Source: Actinomyces minihominis
Lineage (GTDB): Bacteria > Actinomycetota > Actinomycetes > Actinomycetales > Actinomycetaceae
Length of the DNA: 64,000 nucleotides
Direction of reading: 5' to 3'
Assembly: GCF_900187855.1 (NCBI RefSeq)
Contig: NZ_FYEG01000005.1
Location: forward strand, 62,001-126,000
Below the pieces are notes generated by a model. That model saw only the letters and a program-made list of their open reading frames with translations, was not told where the DNA came from and made no database searches. Positions 36,104-42,993 of this stretch are shown one piece after another. The translations under genes and the position numbers were made by a program. Position 1 is the stretch's first letter; every line of letters starts with the position of its first letter.

Positions 36104-37542
36104 TGGCGGTACCGTTCCTTCCACTCATCGTTCATGGGGAACAGGCCTTCAATGGGGAAACCGGCTGCGACCTGTTCTGCCACCCAGGCGTCTGATTCTT
36201 CCGCTTTCTGGGCCTCTTCGACGACAGTGACCACCAGGTCACTGGGAATGACAATGACGCCATCGCGGTCACCCACGATGATGTCGCCAGGAACCACGGT
36301 GGTTCCGCCGCAGGCGACGGTGCCCCCGACCTCCCAGGGGAAGTGTTTGCGGCCGAGGACGGCGGGGTGCGCGCCCCTGGTGTAAACCGGGATATCGACA
36401 TCTGCCACAGCGGTGTAGTCGCGGACGCCACCGTCGGTGACGATTCCTGCGGCGCCGAGTGCCTTAGCGCGCAGGGCAAGAATGTCACCCAGCGTTCCGG
36501 ACCCGGCCTCACCGCGGGCTTCAATCACCATGACATCACCGGGGGTGAGGGCGTCGAAAGCGCGCTTTTGCGCGTTGTGTCCGCCCCCGTACTTCTTGAA
36601 GAGGTCCTCACGGTTCGGGAGGAAACGTAGCGTTTTGGCGACCCCGACCATCTTCGTTTCCGGGTGCATGGCTGCAACGCCGTCGATGGTGACGTTGTTG
36701 AGGCCCATCTTGCGCAACTGGGCGCTGATGGCTGCAGTTGGAAGTTCGATGAGGGCGGCTTTCAGTGCCTCGGTGAGGACGGGCTCAGGGGGGGTGCCCC
36801 ACGCTTCGGCAACCTGCAGACTGTCGGTGGCCGGGACGTCGCCGAGTGCGGGGTCGAAGGCGTGTTCGCCCTGGGTCACCGTGGTGGCAAGGCGCCCGCT
36901 GCTCTGTCCATTGCCGCTGACCTCGACCTCGACGGTGTCGCCGGGAACAACCACGCTGGAACCGGCTGGAGTCCCGGTGAGGATAATGTCGCCGGGCTGC
37001 AAGGTGAAGTGCTGGGAGAGGTCGGCGACCAGGCGGGGGAGGGAGAAGAACATGCCGGCGCTGGAGTCCTGCTGGGCGACCTCACCGTTGACCCAGGTGG
37101 TGACGGAGATGTCAGCAGGATCTAGATCTGTGGCGGGGATGAAGTCTGGGCCGACCGGAGTGTAGCCGTCGCCACCCTTGGAGCGAACGTTGGAACCCTT
37201 GTCTGCCTTGCGCATGTCGTAGATGCCGAAGTCGTTGGCGGCGCTGACCCAACCGACGTGGCTCCAGGCTGCGTCCTCGGAGACCCAGCGCGTAGGGGTG
37301 CCGATGACCAGGGCGATCTCACCCTCGAAGGCTAGTAGCTCGGCACCTTTGGGGCGCTCGATCGTCTCCCCGGAACCAGCGAGGGAGGAAAGGGGCTTGA
37401 AGAAGTAGGAAGGGGTCTTCGGCTTGCGACCACGCTGGGCCGCGCGGGAGTCGTAAGAAAGGTGGACGGCAATGATCTTGCCCGGCTGCAGCGGAAACCC
37501 TGCAGGGAAAGCGAATGAATCGGTTGCGGCGTTCTTAGTCAT
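36088..37542 (-). CDS. hpaG: Fused FAH-family isomerase/decarboxylase and RraA-like protein (HpaG role)
   Basis: First gene of the leftward operon. Residues about 20-215 are a fumarylacetoacetate-hydrolase-fold domain with metal ligands Glu73, Glu75 (FEGEIAL) and Asp104 (AANDFGIYD), and the GDIILTGTPAG motif. Residues about 257-484 form a second, unrelated RraA/HMG-aldolase-like domain: YGGGHNAQKRAFDALTPGDV and GIVTDGGVRD (366-375, with the conserved Arg-Asp). In E. coli HpaG both halves are FAH-fold and perform decarboxylation and isomerisation of 5-oxopent-3-ene-1,2,5-tricarboxylate. Here the RraA half may carry the decarboxylase step, since RraA-fold enzymes include oxaloacetate decarboxylases. 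The role is an inference from context. Confidence 0.85.
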   Translation of the reverse strand: MTKNAATDSFAFPAGFPLQPGKIIAVHLSYDSRAAQRGRKPKTPSYFFKPLSSLAGSGETIERPKGAELLAFEGEIALVIGTPTRWVSEDAAWSHVGWVSAANDFGIYDMRKADKGSNVRSKGGDGYTPVGPDFIPATDLDPADISVTTWVNGEVAQQDSSAGMFFSLPRLVADLSQHFTLQPGDIILTGTPAGSSVVVPGDTVEVEVSGNGQSSGRLATTVTQGEHAFDPALGDVPATDSLQVAEAWGTPPEPVLTEALKAALIELPTAAISAQLRKMGLNNVTIDGVAAMHPETKMVGVAKTLRFLPNREDLFKKYGGGHNAQKRAFDALTPGDVMVIEARGEAGSGTLGDILALRAKALGAAGIVTDGGVRDYTAVADVDIPVYTRGAHPAVLGRKHFPWEVGGTVACGGTTVVPGDIIVGDRDGVIVIPSDLVVTVVEEAQKAEESDAWVAEQVAAGFPIEGLFPMNDEWKERYRQWKQN

Positions 37543-37632
37543 TGGAATCCTCCGTTGGCTCCTAAACCTTGAACCTCCTGCCAGGCGGGTGGCGTGGTTA
37601 GCAGGAGATTTCTAAGAGAATCTGAAAATCTC

Positions 37633-37677
37633 TTGTGTGATATTCAAAATGGTATACGATCTGTTTTCAAGGGGCAA
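37633..37677. promoter_or_regulatory. Divergent face-to-face promoters over an operator, hpaG/transporter
   Basis: The core ATGGTATACGAT (37649-37660) matches the two perfect ATCGTATACGAT palindromes farther right at 11 of 12 bases. Rightward: TTGTGT (37633-37638), 16 bases, TACGAT (37655-37660). Leftward: TTGCCC (complement of 37672-37677), 17 bases, TACCAT (complement of 37649-37654). One palindrome would thus supply both -10 elements and a repressor site. The rest of the 186-base gap holds no gene. Confidence 0.6.
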
Positions 37678-37728
37678 GCCCAATGATGTAACAGCCCCTG
37701 ATCCAACTCGACAAGGGAGTTACGAGTA

Positions 37729-39135
37729 ATGAGTGCAACTAACTACAAGATTGGGGAAGGGCCGAAGACTCTCAAGCCGCCCAGTCTCCGCTCCGTCTTT
37801 AATGAAAATCCCGAGCAGGGGCGCGTTATTGCCGCAACCGTCATCGGCACCTCGCTCGAATGGTATGACTTTTTCGTATACGCTTCGGCAGCCGGTTTGG
37901 TCTTCGGCAAACTGTTCTTTGAACCGGCTGGTCCCAGCGCAGCAATGTTGCTGTCCTTCGCGACCGTCGGTGTTTCCTTCCTCTTCCGCCCGTTTGGCGC
38001 GGTGATCGCCGGACACCTTGGCGATAAGTACGGGAGACGATTTGTCCTCGTCATGACGCTCTGGCTCATGGGTGCCGCAACGGCCCTGATCGGCCTCCTT
38101 CCCACCTACGAGGCGATCGGCATTGCCGCGCCCATCATCCTGGTCCTCCTCCGTGTTGTGCAGGGTATTTCTGCAGGTGGCGAGTGGGGCGGCGCAGTCC
38201 TCATGGCCGTTGAGCATGCCGCCCCGGGTCGACGCGGCCTGCTCGGAGCGCCTCCCCAGATTGGGGTTCCCCTTGGGCTCCTTCTCGCCTCGGCAGTCAT
38301 GGCCATCACGGCTTGGATCGCGCCGGGGGATGCATTCCTTTCCTGGGGTTGGCGTATCCCGTTCCTGATCTCCATCCTTCTCGTCTTCGTTGGCTACTGG
38401 GTCCGCAAGTCCGTTGAGGAAAGCCCCGTCTTCAAGGAGATCTCAGAGCGCAAGGAAGAGACCAAGACGCCCCTGAAGGAACTCCTGAAGAACTTCCTCC
38501 CCCTCGTCATCGTCGCGGCACTGGTTTTTGCGGGCAACAACGCAGTTGGCTACATGACCACCGGTGGCTTCATCCAGGCTTACGCAGCCAACCCCGAAGG
38601 CCCCCTCGGCCTACCTCGTGCAGAGATCCTCTGGGCAGTCGCAGGTGGTGCTGTTGTCTGGCTCGTTTCGACCCTGATAGCGGGTTGGGTCTCCGACTTC
38701 ATCGGAAGGAAAAACACCTACTTCATCGGCTGGGGACTGCAGCTCCTAGGTGTGCTCGCGCTGTTCCCAATCATCAACCTCGGGAGCGCCTGGTGGCTCC
38801 TCCTCGGCCTCGCCTTCCTCAGCATCGGCCTTGGCTTCACCTACGGTCCCCAGGCTGCCTTCTATGCTGAGCTGTACCCGGCTTCGGTGCGGTTCTCGGG
38901 TGTCTCGATCTCCTACGCACTCGGTGCGGTTCTCGGCGGTGCCTTCTCCCCGCTGATTGCCCAAGCCCTTATGCAGCAGACAGGCACCTGGACCGCGATC
39001 GTCATCTACCTGGCGGGGATGACCCTGATCGGGTTCCTGGCCACGGCCGCCCTACGGGATCGCTCCTCGATCCCCCTCGGCCCCTCACATGAGGCTGAGC
39101 AGGCTCAGAGCCCCCTGATCTGGCACAAGGGCTAG
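37729..39135 (+). CDS. MFS transporter, metabolite:H+ symporter (MHS) family, probable aromatic-acid uptake
   Basis: A 468-residue 12-helix permease. The MHS-type N-terminus (VIGTSLEWYDFFVYASAAGLVF) is unmistakable; motif A-like GHLGDKYGRR follows the second helix and ISAGGEWGGAVLMAVEHAAPGRRG is the family's helix-4/5 signature. The family includes ProP, ShiA, KgtP and aromatic-acid carriers. Divergent transcription from the hpa operon over a shared operator makes a hydroxyphenylacetate the likely substrate, by inference. It has a GGGAG site before the ATG, and a strong terminator behind. Confidence 0.88.
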   Translation: MSATNYKIGEGPKTLKPPSLRSVFNENPEQGRVIAATVIGTSLEWYDFFVYASAAGLVFGKLFFEPAGPSAAMLLSFATVGVSFLFRPFGAVIAGHLGDKYGRRFVLVMTLWLMGAATALIGLLPTYEAIGIAAPIILVLLRVVQGISAGGEWGGAVLMAVEHAAPGRRGLLGAPPQIGVPLGLLLASAVMAITAWIAPGDAFLSWGWRIPFLISILLVFVGYWVRKSVEESPVFKEISERKEETKTPLKELLKNFLPLVIVAALVFAGNNAVGYMTTGGFIQAYAANPEGPLGLPRAEILWAVAGGAVVWLVSTLIAGWVSDFIGRKNTYFIGWGLQLLGVLALFPIINLGSAWWLLLGLAFLSIGLGFTYGPQAAFYAELYPASVRFSGVSISYALGAVLGGAFSPLIAQALMQQTGTWTAIVIYLAGMTLIGFLATAALRDRSSIPLGPSHEAEQAQSPLIWHKG

Positions 39136-39155
39136 TCCCTAACCGGTCTCCACGC

Positions 39156-39191
39156 AGAAGATCCCGGGTCCATTCGGACCCGGGATCTTCT
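39156..39191. terminator. Bidirectional terminator between transporter and gabD
   Basis: AGAAGATCCCGGGTC (39156-39170) pairs perfectly over 15 bp with 39177-39191 around a six-base loop. The arms end in AGAAG and CTTCT, giving U-rich runs on both strands (TCTCT on the plus strand). Confidence 0.82.
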
Positions 39192-39206
39192 CTCTGCCCT
39201 GTTCGA

Positions 39207-40676
39207 TTACGAAGCGAAGGGGTTCGCGGTCAGGGTGTACTTGGTCTGCAGGTACTCCTCAATGCCTTCAGGCCCGCCCTCGCGCCCCAGCCCCGACATC
39301 TTCCAACCCCCAAAGGGAGCGGCTGCGTTGGAAACCAGTCCGGTGTTGAGCCCCATCATGCCGGTCTGCATCGTCTCTACCAGGCGTTGGGCTCGCGCAA
39401 GGTCCTGGGTGAAGACGTAGGAGACCAGCCCGTACTCGGTGGCATTCGCCAGGTGAACGGCCTCATCCTCAGTATCAAAGGGAACGACAGCCAGGACCGG
39501 GCCAAAGATTTCTTCACGCAGGATGTCGCTTCCCGGTGCGATATCGGTGAGGACGGTGGGCTCCAGGAAACTGCCCGGCCCGGGAATAGCCACGCCCCCA
39601 ATCTTCAGTTCAGCGCCACGGGCGGTCGCGTCCGCAACCAGGGCCAGGGTCTTCTCAACCGCGCGATGGTCGATGAGTGGGCCAATGGTGACCCCCTCTT
39701 CGGTACCACGTCCGACATGCATCTCCTTGACCCGGGCAGTGACACGCTCGGTGAACTCTCCAACCAGGGGCCGAGCCACAATGAAGCGGTTAGCGGCGGT
39801 GCAGGCTTGACCAATATTGCGGAACTTAGCCTGCAGGGCGCCCTCGACAGCCGCGTCAAGATCAGCGTCCTCAAACACCACGAACGGGGCGTTACCACCG
39901 AGTTCCATGGAGGTGCGCAGGACTCCGTTTGCGGCCTGGCGCATGAGCTGTTGACCGACGGCGGTGGAACCTGTGAAGGACAGTTTGCGAAGCGCCGGAT
40001 GGTCGATGATGGCGGCGGAAACATCGACCGAGTGTGAGGTGTTGATGACGTTGACGACCCCGGCGGGCAACCCGGCCTCCTCAAGAACCTGCGCCAGATA
40101 GAGGGTGGTGAGGGGAGTGAGGGCAGCGGGCTTGATGACCACGGTGCACCCTGCTGCGATGGCTGGGGCAATCTTTCGGGTTGCCATGGCGAGCGGGAAG
40201 TTCCACGGCGTGATCAGGAAGGCCGGTCCAACCGGGTGCTTGCTGACGATCATGCGACCGGTGCCCTCGGGGTTGGAGCCGTAGCGACCCGAGACGCGTA
40301 CTGCTTCCTCGCTGAACCAGCGCAGGAACTCCGCGCCGTAGGTGACTTCACCCTGGGCTTCGGAAAGCGGCTTGCCCATTTCGATTGTCATCAGCAGGGC
40401 AAACTGGTCGCGGCGTTCGATGACGAGGTCGAAGGCGCGACGCAGGATTTCGGCGCGGCTCCTTGGTGATGTCATCGACCAGGCCGGGAAGGCTTGGTCG
40501 GCTGCTTCAATGGCAGCGAGGCCATCTTCGACAGACGCGCTGGCGACTTCCTTGAGGACCTCACCGGTGGCTGGATCGTGGACTTTGAGCGTCGAGCCAT
40601 CCGACGCCGCCCTCCATTCACCGTTGATGAGCAGACCGCCATTGATCTGTCCCAGAAGTTCACTCTCATTGATCAT
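39207..40676 (-). CDS. gabD: Succinate-semialdehyde dehydrogenase
   Basis: Oxidises the succinate semialdehyde released by HpaI to succinate for the TCA cycle. The 489-residue aldehyde dehydrogenase has TPWNFPLAMATRKIAPAIAAGCT, the general base Glu258 (SMELGGNAPFVVF) and nucleophile Cys292 (GQACTAANRF), the last matching the GabD-type cysteine context. ALDH sequences can be confused, but the placement in the hpa island with the same palindromic operator upstream supports the substrate. It is leftward, divergent from the monooxygenase, 320 bases away. Confidence 0.9.
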   Translation of the reverse strand: MINESELLGQINGGLLINGEWRAASDGSTLKVHDPATGEVLKEVASASVEDGLAAIEAADQAFPAWSMTSPRSRAEILRRAFDLVIERRDQFALLMTIEMGKPLSEAQGEVTYGAEFLRWFSEEAVRVSGRYGSNPEGTGRMIVSKHPVGPAFLITPWNFPLAMATRKIAPAIAAGCTVVIKPAALTPLTTLYLAQVLEEAGLPAGVVNVINTSHSVDVSAAIIDHPALRKLSFTGSTAVGQQLMRQAANGVLRTSMELGGNAPFVVFEDADLDAAVEGALQAKFRNIGQACTAANRFIVARPLVGEFTERVTARVKEMHVGRGTEEGVTIGPLIDHRAVEKTLALVADATARGAELKIGGVAIPGPGSFLEPTVLTDIAPGSDILREEIFGPVLAVVPFDTEDEAVHLANATEYGLVSYVFTQDLARAQRLVETMQTGMMGLNTGLVSNAAAPFGGWKMSGLGREGGPEGIEEYLQTKYTLTANPFAS

Positions 40677-40823
40677 TTCGCAAGTCTCCTTGGCTTGGGG
40701 AGGGCTGCGGAAGCGCAGCTTTTCTTAGATGGGATCGACACTGATCACAGGCTGCCGGGTGAGGCACTGCCAGGGCAGAACGCACTGGGAGTCACCGGCA
40801 CAAGCACCCTTAGTGTTAATGGA

Positions 40824-40852
40824 ATCGTATACGATAAATCGGGTTGAAACAA
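40824..40852 (-). promoter_or_regulatory. gabD promoter with ATCGTATACGAT operator on the -10
   Basis: On the leftward strand, TTGTTT (complement of 40847-40852), a 17-base spacer and TACGAT (complement of 40824-40829) form a good promoter. The -10 lies in the perfect 12-bp palindrome at 40824-40835. No rightward -35 is seen at this copy, so it serves gabD only. Confidence 0.65.
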
Positions 40853-40904
40853 TGATAAAAAGCAGAAGAGACGGCGGGATTGGTAATTTTGGTCGTCAAA
40901 TCCC

Positions 40905-40933
40905 TTGTCGGGTACAAGAAGATCGTATACGAT
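40905..40933 (+). promoter_or_regulatory. Monooxygenase promoter with ATCGTATACGAT operator on the -10
   Basis: TTGTCG (40905-40910), 17 bases, then TACGAT (40928-40933), the -10 being part of the perfect palindrome at 40922-40933. The -35 also overlaps a smaller inverted repeat, CTTGT-N5-ACAAG (40904-40918), which could be a weaker second site. The two perfect palindromes in this 320-base gap are 98 bases apart, and each is followed by a NATTCGG/AAATCGG context. Confidence 0.65.
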
Positions 40934-40996
40934 TATTCGGGGATGGTGCACTGGCGCACCTGCACCCTTGAGGAGACAACTTAAAGAGGAGTTGGC

Positions 40997-42889
40997 ATGC
41001 TGTTCCACCACCACGGTTACGTCAGCGAAGACCCGCGAACTAAACCCAAGACCGCCAAGCATGCGCGCAGCGCAGATCTTCCGGACAACATCGACGTTCT
41101 CATCGTTGGTGGGGGACCTGCCGGCATGATCTTGGCCGCCCAGCTTTCGATGTTCCCGACCATTGAGACGCGCCTGATCGAACGTCGTCCCTCCCGGCTC
41201 ATTCTCGGTCACGCTGACGGCATCCAGGCCCGCTCCGTTGAGACGTTCCAGGCCTTCGACTTCGCCGAACCCATCATCCAGGAGGCCTACCACCTCACCC
41301 AGATGAACATCTGGGGACCGGATGAGAAGAACCCGGAAGAGATCGTTCGTACCGCTATCACCCTTGATGACGAGACGGGAATCAGCGAGTTCCCCCACCT
41401 CATCGTCAACCAGGCGCGCGTCCTCGACTACTTCGCAAAGTTCGCTGAGAACTCACCTTCGCGCCTCACCCCTGACTGGGGTTGGGAGCTGACCGACCTC
41501 GTCATCGGCGACGAGGGTGACTACCCGGTCCAGGTCACCTTGAAGGGGACCGCCGACTTCAACCGTGACGTCGAAAAGACCGTCCACTGCAAGTATGTCG
41601 TTGGGACCGACGGAGCCCGTTCGCTGGTGCGTAAGCGCATCGGACGCGAACTGAAGGGAGCACAGGCCAACCACGCCTGGGCGGTCATGGACATCCTCTA
41701 CAACACCGACTTCCCTGACATACGCACCAAGTGCGCGATCCAGTCCAAGGCCGGTTCGATCCTCCTCATTCCCCGAGAAGGCGGCTACCTGGTTCGCCTC
41801 TACGTTGACCTTGGTGAGACTGCAGAGGGCGACGGCGGTCGTGTTCGTGACACCACCGTCGAGGATGCCATCGATCGTGCCAACGCGATCCTGCACCCCT
41901 ACAAGATCGACGTTAAGCATGTGGCCTGGTCCTCGGTTTACGAGGTCGGACACCGCGTCACCGACAAGTTCGATGACGTTCCCGAGGGGGAAGACCGCAT
42001 GCCGCGAGTCTTCATCGCCGGGGATGCCTGCCATACCCACAGCGCCAAGGCTGGCCAGGGCATGAACGTCTCCATGCAGGACACCTTCAACCTGGGTTGG
42101 AAACTCGGTTACGTCCTCACCGGGCTTGGACAGGACTCCCTTCTCAGCACCTACTCGGCAGAGCGTCAGGAGATTGCCCAGAACCTGATTGACTTCGATC
42201 GGGAATGGTCGACCATGATGGCCAAGAAACCGGAGGAGTTCGAGGACAAGGACGAACTGGCAGAGTTCTACATCTCCACCCAAGAGTTCCCGATGGGCTT
42301 CATGACCCAGTACAAGACTTCGGCCCTCACGGTCGAACCAACCTTCCAGGATCTGGCTCAGCAGTATCCGGTGGGGAAGCGGTTCCGCTCCGCCGAGACG
42401 GTGCGGGTCGCCGACGGTAACAAGGTCCACCTCGGCCACCTTCACAAAGCGGACGGTCGCTTCCGGATCTATGCCTTCGCGGATCGAAACGGCCTCGCAG
42501 ATGACTCGATTACCGCGCAGTGGTCGACGTGGCTTGGTAACGACCCGACCTCACCGCTGGTCCGTTTCACCCCGGTAGTGGAGGATCGCTCGGCAGTCTT
42601 CGACGTCAAGGTCATTTACCAGGACAACTACGCTGACATCAACGTTCACAAGGTGCCTGCCGTGTTCCGTCCCGAGGTCGGCCCGTACCAGATTGAAGAC
42701 CTCAACAACGTCTTTGGTGGGGGACTGGGGACCGATATCTTCGCAGAGCGGGACATCAACCGCGACGAGGGCGTTGTCATCGTCGTTCGCCCCGACCAGT
42801 ACGTCGCGGCTGTGCTGCCCATGTCGGACACCCGGGCCCTAGCGGACTACTTCGCAGGCTTCATGGTCGAGGCCGCTGCCGCAGAGTAG
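40997..42889 (+). CDS. FAD-dependent aromatic monooxygenase (phenol hydroxylase/MobA-like)
   Basis: A 630-residue single-component flavoprotein hydroxylase. The FAD-binding GGGPAG is at 38-43 (VLIVGGGPAGMILAAQL), the DG motif is VGTDGARSLVRK and the GD motif AGDACHTHSAKAGQGMN. The C-terminal quarter is a thioredoxin-like domain typical of phenol 2-monooxygenase and of 3-hydroxybenzoate 4-monooxygenase (MobA, about 640 residues), which it resembles in length and overall sequence. In this island it most likely makes 3,4-dihydroxyphenylacetate, from either 3- or 4-hydroxyphenylacetate; MobA chemistry (hydroxylation para to the existing hydroxyl-bearing carbon's neighbour) favours the 3-hydroxy isomer, but that is inference. 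ATG with GAGGAG upstream. Confidence 0.88.
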   Translation: MLFHHHGYVSEDPRTKPKTAKHARSADLPDNIDVLIVGGGPAGMILAAQLSMFPTIETRLIERRPSRLILGHADGIQARSVETFQAFDFAEPIIQEAYHLTQMNIWGPDEKNPEEIVRTAITLDDETGISEFPHLIVNQARVLDYFAKFAENSPSRLTPDWGWELTDLVIGDEGDYPVQVTLKGTADFNRDVEKTVHCKYVVGTDGARSLVRKRIGRELKGAQANHAWAVMDILYNTDFPDIRTKCAIQSKAGSILLIPREGGYLVRLYVDLGETAEGDGGRVRDTTVEDAIDRANAILHPYKIDVKHVAWSSVYEVGHRVTDKFDDVPEGEDRMPRVFIAGDACHTHSAKAGQGMNVSMQDTFNLGWKLGYVLTGLGQDSLLSTYSAERQEIAQNLIDFDREWSTMMAKKPEEFEDKDELAEFYISTQEFPMGFMTQYKTSALTVEPTFQDLAQQYPVGKRFRSAETVRVADGNKVHLGHLHKADGRFRIYAFADRNGLADDSITAQWSTWLGNDPTSPLVRFTPVVEDRSAVFDVKVIYQDNYADINVHKVPAVFRPEVGPYQIEDLNNVFGGGLGTDIFAERDINRDEGVVIVVRPDQYVAAVLPMSDTRALADYFAGFMVEAAAAE

Positions 42890-42910
42890 GAACGACTTTA
42901 GGTCAGGCAA

Positions 42911-42956
42911 AAGGTTCGGGCCCAGACACCTTCAACAGTGTCTGGGCCCGAACCTT
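42911..42956. terminator. Very strong bidirectional terminator
   Basis: AAGGTTCGGGCCCAGACAC (42911-42929) pairs perfectly over 19 bp with 42938-42956 around an eight-base loop. It marks the right end of the catabolic island, between two convergent genes. Confidence 0.8.
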
Positions 42957-42963
42957 AAGGTTT

Positions 42964-42985
42964 GGTTGCCCCCGCGCGGGCAACC
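42964..42985 (-). terminator. Second hairpin at the aceE end
   Basis: GGTTGCCC/GGGCAACC form an eight-bp stem nine bases after the aceE stop on the leftward strand. There is no U-run, so it may act with the larger neighbouring hairpin. Confidence 0.45.
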
Positions 42986-42993
42986 GGAAGAAC

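Noticed and set aside
41453-42445. 330-codon minus-strand open frame inside the monooxygenase gene
   Set aside because: Shadow frame; the plus-strand gene has clear FAD motifs throughout.
42964-42985. Factor-independent terminator for aceE alone
   Set aside because: The stem is short and lacks a U-run; it is listed only as a weak hairpin.
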